Source: Streptomyces sp. A 4/2 (GTDB taxonomy: Bacteria > Actinomycetota > Actinomycetes > Streptomycetales > Streptomycetaceae). From it: 64,000 nucleotides of DNA. The position numbers and the translations under genes are program-made. The stretch is from positions 60,921 to 124,920 of the forward strand of contig NZ_CALNVW010000060.1 in the NCBI RefSeq assembly GCF_940670765.1, read 5' to 3'. Positions within the stretch are counted from its first letter, which is position 1, and each line of letters begins with the position of its first letter. The notes below the pieces were generated by a model. The model ran no database searches and had not been told where the DNA came from. It saw nothing but the letters and a program-made list of their open reading frames with translations. This document shows, one piece after another, positions 28,705 to 35,533 of this stretch.

Positions 28705-29358
28705 CTAGGAGGGGGTGGCCGCACGGGCGGCGAGGAGGAGGCCCATGCGGTGGTTGTGATCCTGCAACTGTCCGACGTGCGCCTGCTCTGTGAACTCGTT
28801 GGTCCGCAGAGTGAGCAGGACGCCCCAGTCCCCGATGAAGTAACGCCGCAGCTTCTCGGGGGATGTGTAGTGCTCCAGCACGTGGTGGCGTTGCGTGAGG
28901 GGCATCATGAACTCCGCGCCGAACAGACCGCCGGGCCGGACCAGGCGCTGCATGCGGTCGACGAACTCGCCCAACGGGCGGTGGTGGTTGGCACTGTAGT
29001 GCCACGAGCAACTCGTCCAGACGGCATCACAGGGGGCGGTGATGGGTTCGGAGGCGAGGAAGTCCTCCTCCACGACCTGGACACGGTCGTGAAGCCCTTC
29101 CTGCTTCAGCCGCTCGATCATGCCCATCGCGTGACCGGTTCTGTCACCCGGAAGCTGGACCTCGCCACCGTGGAGGGCGAGCGGGTCGCGCTCGATGGCG
29201 ATGACGCGGTAGCCGGCCACGGCCAGCGGCACGACGAGTCTGCCGTCGCTCGCACCGATGACCGTAACGGTGGAGTCAGGCTCCGTACGCTCCTTCAGCG
29301 CGGCGAGGAACTGAGGGAAGAACGTGAGGGTGTGCCGCCACATGCTGGGTGTCTGCAC
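28705..29358 (-). CDS. Class I SAM-dependent methyltransferase
   Basis: 217 residues. The SAM-binding motif I is VTVIGASDGRLVVPLA (about 31-46), followed by the acidic end of strand 2 in VIAIERDP and a motif near VVEEDFLASEP. A motif-IV-like segment reads CDAVWTSCSWHY. The last 80 residues contain a GGLFGAEFMMPL post-motif strand. The substrate cannot be inferred. Its 5' end overlaps the kinase gene by 83 bp in another frame, unusually long, so either the start lies further in (for example M6) or the two are tightly coupled. Confidence 0.85.
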   Translation of the reverse strand: MQTPSMWRHTLTFFPQFLAALKERTEPDSTVTVIGASDGRLVVPLAVAGYRVIAIERDPLALHGGEVQLPGDRTGHAMGMIERLKQEGLHDRVQVVEEDFLASEPITAPCDAVWTSCSWHYSANHHRPLGEFVDRMQRLVRPGGLFGAEFMMPLTQRHHVLEHYTSPEKLRRYFIGDWGVLLTLRTNEFTEQAHVGQLQDHNHRMGLLLAARAATPS

Positions 29359-29917
29359 TGGCTTGCTCTCCTTGCGGGTCGGTGCTCAGGACGGCTTGGA
29401 GTACCTCGTCAGGGGTGAGACCGGTGGTGTTCACGCGGTGCATCGGGAACGCGGCGTAGCCGTCGGTGATCTTGTCGGCGGTAATTTCAGCGAGGGCGTC
29501 CCAACGCGACACAGGCTTGTCGCGCTTGGCGAGTCGGCGTTGACGCTCGTCCTCCGCGCAGCCGAGGTAGTAGGTGATGGGACGCGGGATGCCCGGCGGC
29601 AGGGACACGGAGAGGTTGGCTCCGAAAGCACGGTGGTTGGCCAGGCACCGAGCGAAGTAGCTTTCGACGACGACCGGGATACCGGCGGACAGATACCGTT
29701 GGATCTGATCGGCTGCGGTGAACAGAGCCGAGAGGTAGAAACACATGCGTGCCTCTGCATTTCCCAGCCGGTCGACCTCCTGCCGTAGTGCCTGATAGGT
29801 GGGCGGCACGGTCGGGACCAGCGCCGCGCCACGGGCGGCCGCAAGCATGGGAGCGAGCGTCGATTTTCCGGTGCCGCGGAGCCCTTCGACGCTCTCGAAC
29901 GACGCCGGGTCAGACAC
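29276..29917 (-). CDS. P-loop (deoxy)nucleoside / thymidylate kinase-like protein
   Basis: 213 residues. Walker A is VEGLRGTGKSTLAP (about 10-23), typical of the dNK/thymidylate kinase group. An ESYFARCLANHRAFG stretch corresponds to the DR[YF]-type segment, and the lid region DERQRRLAKRDKPVSRWD is Arg-rich as in these kinases. It should phosphorylate a nucleoside, nucleotide or analogue. The gene overlaps the radical SAM stop by 8 bp and runs 83 bp into the methyltransferase gene. It is not a standard Tmk, lacking the canonical DRY. Confidence 0.78.
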   Translation of the reverse strand: MSDPASFESVEGLRGTGKSTLAPMLAAARGAALVPTVPPTYQALRQEVDRLGNAEARMCFYLSALFTAADQIQRYLSAGIPVVVESYFARCLANHRAFGANLSVSLPPGIPRPITYYLGCAEDERQRRLAKRDKPVSRWDALAEITADKITDGYAAFPMHRVNTTGLTPDEVLQAVLSTDPQGEQASADTQHVAAHPHVLPSVPRRAEGAYGA

Positions 29918-30812
29918 GTCCGTACACCACGTCCGGCACTGCGAGCGTTAGCTCATCGGTGGCGGACGGCCGGTGGTCGATGTGATCGGCGAGCTTGTCG
30001 TACCAGAAGGCGTGCGAGTCCTTGCCGACGGCCTTACAGGACATGGTGAGCGCGCCGCGCGGGTCGGCTTCGATCCGTTCGATCTCGACAGGGCCTCCGG
30101 CGGGGAGGCAGGCGTCCGGTGCACCGAGCTCGGACAGGTCCTCGTCGAGGATCACCTGGATGTCGAGCTCGGCCGAGGCCAGGCGCTCCCGCAGACGGGT
30201 GTAGGCCGTGGCGTCGTTCACGAGGAGCTCGGGGTGATCCGCTGCGTTGCCGACCGGCCGAAGGCAGTGGAGTTTCAGCTGCTCCACCCCGTAGTGCTGC
30301 AGTGTGCGGGCGAGCGGCAGGACCTCGTCGATGTTGCGTGAGGTGACCGTCATGGTCGCGCCAGCGCGGACGCCGAGCTGCTGGGCGATTTCGAGGGCGC
30401 TCAGGGCACTGCGGTAGCTTCCGAACTTCCGGATCTTGTCGTTGGTCGTGCAGATGCCCTCCAGCGATACCCGGAGCAGGTCCAGGTCGGGGGCGATCTC
30501 GGTCAGCCGGCGCTCGATGCGGTAGCCGTTGGTGCAGATCTCGACCTGCATGCCCAGGTCCCGCTTGGCGTATCGGACGACCTGGGCGAGGTCTCGGTAG
30601 ACGAACGGCTCGCCGCCCAGCAGGGTGACCGCCTCGGTGCCGTACTCGTCGCGCATCAGCGTGAGGAGGTTGACCGCCTCGTCCGTGGTGAAGGCGTCGG
30701 CATGCTGGAGCCGTTTGCCGTGGAAGCAGTGCAGGCACTCGAAGTTGCAGCGGTAGAGCAGCTGCAGGTACAGCATCCGGATCCTGCGGATCCCGGTGAC
30801 TTCGCTGATCAC
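29910..30812 (-). CDS. Radical SAM protein
   Basis: 300 residues. The [4Fe-4S]-SAM motif is CNFECLHC (CxxxCxxC, about residues 19-26), followed by LLGGEPFVYRD (GGEP, SAM amino group contact) and VEICTNGYR and RVSLEG (strands 3-4 of the TIM barrel). Near the C-terminus CLPAGG and MSCKAVGKDSH supply two more Cys, too few for a full SPASM domain. It generates a 5'-deoxyadenosyl radical for an unknown substrate. As second gene of the HAD-first operon with a kinase and methyltransferase, it may modify a nucleoside or a peptide. Start ATG 30812. Confidence 0.9.
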   Translation of the reverse strand: MISEVTGIRRIRMLYLQLLYRCNFECLHCFHGKRLQHADAFTTDEAVNLLTLMRDEYGTEAVTLLGGEPFVYRDLAQVVRYAKRDLGMQVEICTNGYRIERRLTEIAPDLDLLRVSLEGICTTNDKIRKFGSYRSALSALEIAQQLGVRAGATMTVTSRNIDEVLPLARTLQHYGVEQLKLHCLRPVGNAADHPELLVNDATAYTRLRERLASAELDIQVILDEDLSELGAPDACLPAGGPVEIERIEADPRGALTMSCKAVGKDSHAFWYDKLADHIDHRPSATDELTLAVPDVVYGRV

Positions 30813-30890
30813 GAGGGTCTCCTTCGGGGCGCTTGCCTGGTGGGAGACCTGATAGTGGCGGGACAGGTACGGACCTCGTCACCGCGTATC

Positions 30891-30920
30891 GGGACGCTCC
30901 GAGGACGTCCTGGGACGTTT
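30891..30920. promoter_or_regulatory. Direct-repeat operator before the radical SAM operon
   Basis: GGACGTCCTGGGACGTTT (30903-30920), preceded by a third partial copy GGGACGCTCC at 30891-30900. The GGACGT-N3-GGGACGTT pattern recurs, in the opposite orientation, at 31657-31675. It lies in the 108-bp gap upstream of the radical SAM start and overlaps the end of the HAD gene by one base at most. Confidence 0.6.
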
Positions 30921-31613
30921 TCAGCGTGCGGCCAGCATCTCCAGGATTCCGAGCACACGGCCGGTGTCCGTCAAATCAGGCAGGACCGTACGGGCACCGG
31001 CGTCTGCCAGCTCCTGGGGGCTGTGGACGCCGGAGGCGACCGCGATGATCTCGGAGCCCGTGGAGAGTGCGGCCTCCACATCCCTCGGGGTATCCCCGAC
31101 AAGCACGACGGGCACGCCATCCGGGGCACCCCGCAGCCGCTGGGCACGCTCCTGGGCTACAGCGACCAGGTCGGGGCGCTGGAGGGCATCGGCCCCGTAG
31201 GCGCCCACCGGCAGATCGAGGAGGGGGTCAAGGCCGAAGGCCGCGACCTTCACGCGGGCGTTGTCCGCGATATTGCCTGTGAGTACCGACGACACCCAAC
31301 TGCTGCGCACGGACACCTCCTTCAGGACCTCCCGCACGCCGGGCAGGGCCGTCCCCCGGCGGCTGAGGTCCTGGAGACGCGCTTCACCTGCGCCGGACAG
31401 CGCCCCCTCGATAGCGGTCCAGTCCGGCTCGACCAGGCCGTTCCGCTCGAACATGTCGCGCATGATCAGCCGGTCCGTGCGTCCTTCCGTCCGTGCCGGT
31501 CCCGCGGGCGCCCTTCCAGCCAGGACCGTGAAGGCGGCGGCGTAGATCTCCTTGCTGACCCCGGCGTTCTCGATGAGGGTGTGGTCGATGTCCCACAGGA
31601 CGATGAGCTCCAT
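30921..31613 (-). CDS. HAD-superfamily phosphatase
   Basis: 230 residues from ATG 31613. HAD motif I is LWDIDHTLIE (nucleophile Asp in DxDxT form), motif II is the Thr in VLTGN, motif III a Lys/Arg in NARVKVAAFG, and motif IV VLVGDTPRDVEAA. This is the phosphoglycolate/nucleotide-phosphatase-like subgroup with an alpha-helical cap. It is the first gene of the leftward set and divergent from the HTH/DUF5919 gene. A -10-like TACGCT lies 6 bp before the ATG, so its mRNA may be leaderless. Confidence 0.88.
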   Translation of the reverse strand: MELIVLWDIDHTLIENAGVSKEIYAAAFTVLAGRAPAGPARTEGRTDRLIMRDMFERNGLVEPDWTAIEGALSGAGEARLQDLSRRGTALPGVREVLKEVSVRSSWVSSVLTGNIADNARVKVAAFGLDPLLDLPVGAYGADALQRPDLVAVAQERAQRLRGAPDGVPVVLVGDTPRDVEAALSTGSEIIAVASGVHSPQELADAGARTVLPDLTDTGRVLGILEMLAAR

Positions 31614-31656
31614 GCATCCAGCGTAAATACATCGGTCATGGCCCCCTTCCTTCTGG

Positions 31657-31675
31657 GGAACGTCCCGAAACGTCC
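31657..31675. promoter_or_regulatory. Shared operator in the divergent HAD / regulator promoter
   Basis: On the minus strand it reads GGACGTTTCGGGACGTTCC, the same GGACGT-N3-GGGACGTT direct repeat as at 30903-30920. It is about 45-60 bp upstream of the HAD start and 28 bp upstream of the regulator start, suited to activation of one gene and repression of the other. The likely ligand is the HTH/DUF5919 regulator next to it, by inference. Confidence 0.62.
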
Positions 31676-31702
31676 TTGCCGCTCCTGACCGTCTCGGCTT
31701 GT

Positions 31703-32485
31703 ATGGCGCCTGTGAACGAGCGATTGCACTCCGTGCTCGCCCAGCGCGGCATCCCACCTGAATCACTCGCCGAAGTCTGCGAGGTGGACCCCAAGACCGT
31801 TGGCCGGTGGCTCGGCGGGCGCGTTCCCCATCCTCGTCACCGCTTCCGCGTCGCCAAGCACCTACGGGTCGAGGAACTGTTCCTCTGGCCGACCCCGGCG
31901 CCGAGCACGCCGCAGCAGCTCACCGGTTCAGGGCAGGAGCTGGTCGGGACCTACCAGAACCGGGCGAGCGTCCCGCGCGACACATGGCTGTCGCTGCTCA
32001 ACGGCGCCCAGGAGCAGATCAGCGTCCTCGTCTTCTCCGGCACCTTCTTCGCCCAGTCAAACCCGCACGTCGCCAAGATGCTCGCCGAACGCGCATCAAC
32101 CGGGGTACGAGTGCGGCTCTGCTTCGGCGACTCGAAGGGCCGGGCCGCAGCAATACGGGGCCACGAAGAGGGAATCGGCGACACACTCGCCGCCAAGATC
32201 CGTGCCTCCCTGACCTACTACCGGCCCTTGTTGTCCGAGGCCGGATGCGAGGTGAGGCTGCACGACACCACGCTCTACACCTCCATGTTCCGGTACGACG
32301 ATGACCTTCTGATCAACCCGCACGTCTGGGGCCAGCCGGCCAGCGCCAACCCCCTCCTCCATCTCCGCAGAGCAGACACGGCGGGCTGGTTCGACAACTA
32401 CGCTCAGAGTTTCGAAGCTGTCTGGGCCACCGCACGGCCCTGGACACCAGACCAGGAGGAGCCCTCGCCACATGGGCAGGACTGA
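31703..32485 (+). CDS. XRE-type HTH regulator with DUF5919 (phospholipase D-like) domain
   Basis: About 260 residues; start ATG 31703, or GTG 31712 (VNERLHSVLAQ), both without a clear ribosome site. The N-terminal helix-turn-helix is SLAEVCEVDPKTVGRWLGG (about 20-40). The C-terminal ~180 residues are the DUF5919 domain, with VFSGTFFAQSNPH, GVRVRLCFGD and a LHDTTLYTSMFRYDDDLLINPHVWG segment, resembling one half of a PLD fold but without an evident HKD motif. It overlaps the NUDIX gene by 14 bp. It probably senses a small molecule and controls the divergent operon. Confidence 0.85.
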   Translation: MAPVNERLHSVLAQRGIPPESLAEVCEVDPKTVGRWLGGRVPHPRHRFRVAKHLRVEELFLWPTPAPSTPQQLTGSGQELVGTYQNRASVPRDTWLSLLNGAQEQISVLVFSGTFFAQSNPHVAKMLAERASTGVRVRLCFGDSKGRAAAIRGHEEGIGDTLAAKIRASLTYYRPLLSEAGCEVRLHDTTLYTSMFRYDDDLLINPHVWGQPASANPLLHLRRADTAGWFDNYAQSFEAVWATARPWTPDQEEPSPHGQD

Positions 32486-32939
32486 GTACTACAACGACCC
32501 CAAGGCCCCCAAGGCGAACACGCTCATCCCCGCCAATAACCTGCTCGTCGTCGACGACGACGGCGCCATACTGCTCCAACGCCGCCGGGACACCGGCCAG
32601 TGGGCCCTGCCCGGAGGAGCCCAGGACATCGGCGAGACGGCGGCCCAGTGCGCCGTGCGGGAATGCCTGGAAGAGACCGGGATCATCGCCGAGGTCACGG
32701 GGTTCCTGGGGGTCTACACGAACCCGAACCACATCGTGGCCTACACCGACGGCGAGATCCGCCAGCAGTACGAGAACACCTACATCGGCCGCCCCGTAGG
32801 CGGCGAGCCCACAATCAACGACGAGGCCGACGGTGTCCGCTACGTCCAGCCGAGCGACCTGGACCAGTACGACATCCACCCCAGCATGCGCCAACAGATC
32901 GGCGACTTTCTCGCAGGCACGTACCCCTATCTGGGCTGA
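32472..32939 (+). CDS. NUDIX hydrolase
   Basis: 155 residues. The complete NUDIX box is GGAQDIGETAAQCAVRECLE then ETGI (about 57-80), which binds Mg and cleaves a nucleoside diphosphate linked to X. The preceding WALPGGAQ and the following VYTNPNHIVAYTDGEIRQQY are consistent with a small house-cleaning or sugar-nucleotide pyrophosphatase. It overlaps the regulator gene by 14 bp, so the two are expressed together. It converges on the HD gene with a 13-bp overlap at the stops. Confidence 0.92.
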   Translation: MGRTEYYNDPKAPKANTLIPANNLLVVDDDGAILLQRRRDTGQWALPGGAQDIGETAAQCAVRECLEETGIIAEVTGFLGVYTNPNHIVAYTDGEIRQQYENTYIGRPVGGEPTINDEADGVRYVQPSDLDQYDIHPSMRQQIGDFLAGTYPYLG

Positions 32940-33490
32940 GCCCCCAGCGCTGCTTCTACCCGTCCCACGGCCGCAAGGATGTCCGGCGACGCTCGACGGA
33001 TGAACCGTCCCACCAGGCTGTCGGACCCGTACCGGCCGGTGATTTCGGCCAACCGAGCATCGACCGTGGTGACCTTGCCATCGGGCGTGGTCGTCATGTC
33101 GCAGTACACGACTGCATCCACAAGGCGCTGGTCGTCGACGAGTGGAAACTCCTCTTCCAGCGCCTCCCGCAATCCCCGTTCTTCTGCTTCCAGCAAGGCA
33201 CACGAGTGGTTGGCCACGAGACGAACCAGCTGTTCGTCCGCAGCATGGATGCCGCGAAGGAAGCGGGCGCCATCCAGCGGATGAAATCCAGTGATGGCCA
33301 AGCGTGGCGCGTAACCCACGTCGTGCAGCACCGCAGCAGCGATCAACAGGTCCGCCTCATCTCCGACGACCTCCGCCAGTTCGCCCGCGCGCCGTCCGAC
33401 CCCTTGCGAGTGCGCCCATCGACGAGGAAGCGATTCACGTAGCTCCACTTCGGCCACCGAGCATGCCCACTTCGCCATCGATCTGTTCAT
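32927..33490 (-). CDS. HD-domain phosphohydrolase
   Basis: 187 residues from ATG 33490 (MNRSMAKW); an in-frame GTG/ATG 16 codons upstream is an alternative. The metal site is in AHSQGVGRRA (first His), VLHDVGYAP (the HD pair) and VANHSCAL, as in small single-domain HD hydrolases acting on nucleotides. It is transcribed leftward, 13 bp behind the 107-aa gene, and tail-to-tail with the NUDIX gene. With NUDIX, HAD, CYTH and kinase genes nearby, it is another nucleotide-directed enzyme in this cargo. Confidence 0.87.
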   Translation of the reverse strand: MNRSMAKWACSVAEVELRESLPRRWAHSQGVGRRAGELAEVVGDEADLLIAAAVLHDVGYAPRLAITGFHPLDGARFLRGIHAADEQLVRLVANHSCALLEAEERGLREALEEEFPLVDDQRLVDAVVYCDMTTTPDGKVTTVDARLAEITGRYGSDSLVGRFIRRASPDILAAVGRVEAALGAQPR

Positions 33491-33503
33491 GCTCCGCCGC
33501 CGT

Positions 33504-33827
33504 TCATCGTGCGCCGGAGGGAGGCAGGTTGAGCCCACCGGTGGACAGCTCCTTGCGCATCAGGTCCCGGTAGCTCCGGCTCTCATACTCAAGGAGGGCC
33601 AACGCCTCCTCCTCGCTCGTCTTCCCCGTCGCCACGTACACCTCGACAGCAGCCACCCGAGCCCTGAGCGATTGCTCCTCCAGAAACGCCACCACCTGGG
33701 AAGCACTCGCCCCGGGGTGGATCTCCAACCAGGTGGCCGCCAACTGATGGCCAAACTCAAGTGTCATGGCGTTGGTGATGACTGCGTGGTCTTGGGCTGC
33801 ATTTCGACGAGACACAAGTCCCACCAT
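33504..33827 (-). CDS. Hypothetical protein (107 aa), upstream of the HD gene
   Basis: Starts ATG 33827 (MVGLVSRRN). It is mostly helical, with AMTLEFGHQLAATWLEIHPG, then ASQVVAFLEEQS and EEEALALLEYESRSYRDLM. No known motif; no membrane segment. The 13-bp gap to the HD gene and same strand imply co-transcription. Similar short proteins occur in other Streptomyces, but I cannot assign a function. Confidence 0.6.
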   Translation of the reverse strand: MVGLVSRRNAAQDHAVITNAMTLEFGHQLAATWLEIHPGASASQVVAFLEEQSLRARVAAVEVYVATGKTSEEEALALLEYESRSYRDLMRKELSTGGLNLPPSGAR

Positions 33828-33890
33828 GGCAACACGAGCACGGCCGCGCAGCTACTTGTCACAAGATGGCCTCTTGAACGTCATGTCGGC

Positions 33891-34150
33891 CTGAGGTAGG
33901 TCAGCTCTTCTATTTCCTCCTGGTGATAGAGCTCGCGGCCCTGCTCCCAGATGAACCTACGCCGCAGGGAGACGGGCCAGCCGGCAGTGTGGGTGACGAG
34001 GGTGTCGCGGACCTGCGAGGCGCCGATCAGGTTGATGAGCCGGGTGTAGCGGGTGGCCCGGTCGACCGGCGTCCCGATCGCGGATCCCTGCCTCTTACCG
34101 ACAAGAGGATCACCTTCCCAGTACCCGACCAGCCCGCGGTCCTCCGCCTT
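33891..34150 (-). pseudogene. IS30-family transposase remnant
   Basis: About 85 codons on the minus strand match the IS30 catalytic domain: GLVGYWEGDPLVGKRQGSAIG, then TPVDRATRYTRLINL, and near the end LRRRFIWEQGREL. In active IS30 these are the WEGD (first Asp) and TWDQGKE (second Asp) blocks; here the second carries Glu, a stretch between them is deleted, and the N-terminus and final Glu region are missing. It is a dead fragment marking an old insertion between the HD unit and the HsdM/HsdS unit. Confidence 0.8.
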
Positions 34151-34634
34151 CCCAGGGACGGGAGTAAACCGGTCGCATGTTCGGGATTGCGTTCTTGGTG
34201 GGCAGGCCCCGGCGCTCCCTCTTTCGCGGGACCCGCGTCAGACGGGGGCGTTTGTCGAGCAGTCCGTTGCGGGGGGGCGGCACAGGAGCGAGCGGTACCA
34301 GCGGTCGCCGACAGCCAGGCGGCGGGCGGTACAAAAAGTTGGAGAAAAGTCCCGCCACGAAATGTGATTCACATAATTCCCGTCGTATGACGGAGAGTTG
34401 AGCTCCCGCGAAGCGCCCTTCGCAGGTTCGTGCGTGTAGAGTTGGAGCCATCGAGGCCCGGAGATCCGGGTTTCGCGTGTGGTGCCGGGTGAACGGGCAT
34501 GCCCCGTTCTGCCGTGCGGCATCGTGCACAGCAGGTGTGAGACCCATGCACAGCCGCACCGCCCAACCGGGCGCCAACCAAGCAAGGCGGTGCGGCCCAA
34601 CCGTCCCTTCACAGGGACAGAAGGGCAATCCCTT
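34151..34634. other. Gene-free spacer before the HsdM/HsdS-like unit
   Basis: 484 bp with no convincing reading frame. Stop codons are frequent and composition is mixed. The promoter of the 34635-37551 unit should be here. Short GC-rich inverted repeats occur around 34440-34620, but none has a clean terminator or riboswitch form. Confidence 0.45.
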
Positions 34635-34850
34635 ATGAGAACTGCCAACGTCCATCATGCCTGGACCTGGCCTCCGCAAGCCAGGAAGACAATGGTGACG
34701 CTTGTCGTGATCATTGTCGTAGGCTCGGCCGCGGCTGCCATGACAGGACACGGACCGGCCGCCCTGGCCGCTGTCACCCTGGCCATGCTCGCCGTTGCTG
34801 CGGAGGAACTTCTGCGCGCGGCTCTGCGGTACTGGCTGCGCGCCGTTTGA
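34635..34850 (+). CDS. Small two-helix membrane protein
   Basis: 71 residues from ATG 34635, with AGAAGGG about 10 bp upstream. Two hydrophobic segments (VTLVVIIVVGSAAAAM, about 21-36, and AALAAVTLAMLAVAAEELL, about 42-60) are separated by a short GHGP turn, with Arg residues at the C-terminus. No family recognised. It ends just before the specificity-subunit gene, so it is probably the first gene of that operon. Confidence 0.6.
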   Translation: MRTANVHHAWTWPPQARKTMVTLVVIIVVGSAAAAMTGHGPAALAAVTLAMLAVAAEELLRAALRYWLRAV

Positions 34851-34903
34851 TCCACGACGACATACGAAGGACGGGTCGAGCTGTGCACAGAAGCCGTAGA
34901 TCC

Positions 34904-35533
34904 ATGACTCCGCAAAACGCTTGGGGCGACGCCCAAGACGAGCGGATTCCTTTGGGGCACCTGAGCAGCGTGACAGCCGGCCCGTCCGGGTCTCTGTTGG
35001 AACACCTACACGAGGGTCCGGAGGGAGTACCGGTCATCGCGCCGCCGGATATCACAGAACACTTCACCGTGGACGCCCGGCGGGTTCGCCGGGTGCCCTC
35101 AAGCCAGGCTGAACGACTTGCCCGATTCACACTGCGCGCGGGCGACCTTGTCGTCGTGCGGCAGGGAACACTCGGTCGGCTGGCCCTGATCAGGTCCGAA
35201 CACACTGGCTGGTTCTACAGCTCTTCCTGCCTACGCGTACGGCCACATCATGATGTGGTGCTGCCTGCGTATCTGGCCGCGTACCTGACACACCCTCCTG
35301 TGCGTCGAGACCTGTTGAGTCAGGCGCTTCCCGGCACCGTTCCCTCTCTCAATTCGACGATGCTGAAACAGCTCCCAGTCGCCGTGGTCCCCCTGGAGCG
35401 CCAGCAAGCTGTCGTCGAAGCTCTCGCCGACATCGATGAGCAGGTCAGGATTCAGCGGGAGATGGCAGCACGTCTGGAGGCACTTCGCCCTTCTGTCTTC
35501 GATGAGATGACGAACAGGCGGTCTCACCAGTGA
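34904..35533 (+). CDS. Type I restriction specificity (HsdS)-like protein, half-length
   Basis: 209 residues from ATG 34904; GTG 34883 and TTG 34847 are alternatives further upstream. It has one target-recognition domain (IPLGHLSSVTAG, LRAGDLVVVRQGTLGR, SSSCLRVRP) and one conserved helical spacer (LPVAVVPLERQQAVVEALADIDEQV). Classical HsdS has two of each and about 400 residues, so this would recognise half a site or work as a dimer. The stop overlaps the methylase start (GTGA). Confidence 0.85.
   Translation: MTPQNAWGDAQDERIPLGHLSSVTAGPSGSLLEHLHEGPEGVPVIAPPDITEHFTVDARRVRRVPSSQAERLARFTLRAGDLVVVRQGTLGRLALIRSEHTGWFYSSSCLRVRPHHDVVLPAYLAAYLTHPPVRRDLLSQALPGTVPSLNSTMLKQLPVAVVPLERQQAVVEALADIDEQVRIQREMAARLEALRPSVFDEMTNRRSHQ

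Noticed and set aside
33923..34390. 155-codon + strand frame in the spacer before the HsdM-like unit
   Set aside because: It is antisense to the IS30 remnant, which has recognisable motifs on the minus strand.
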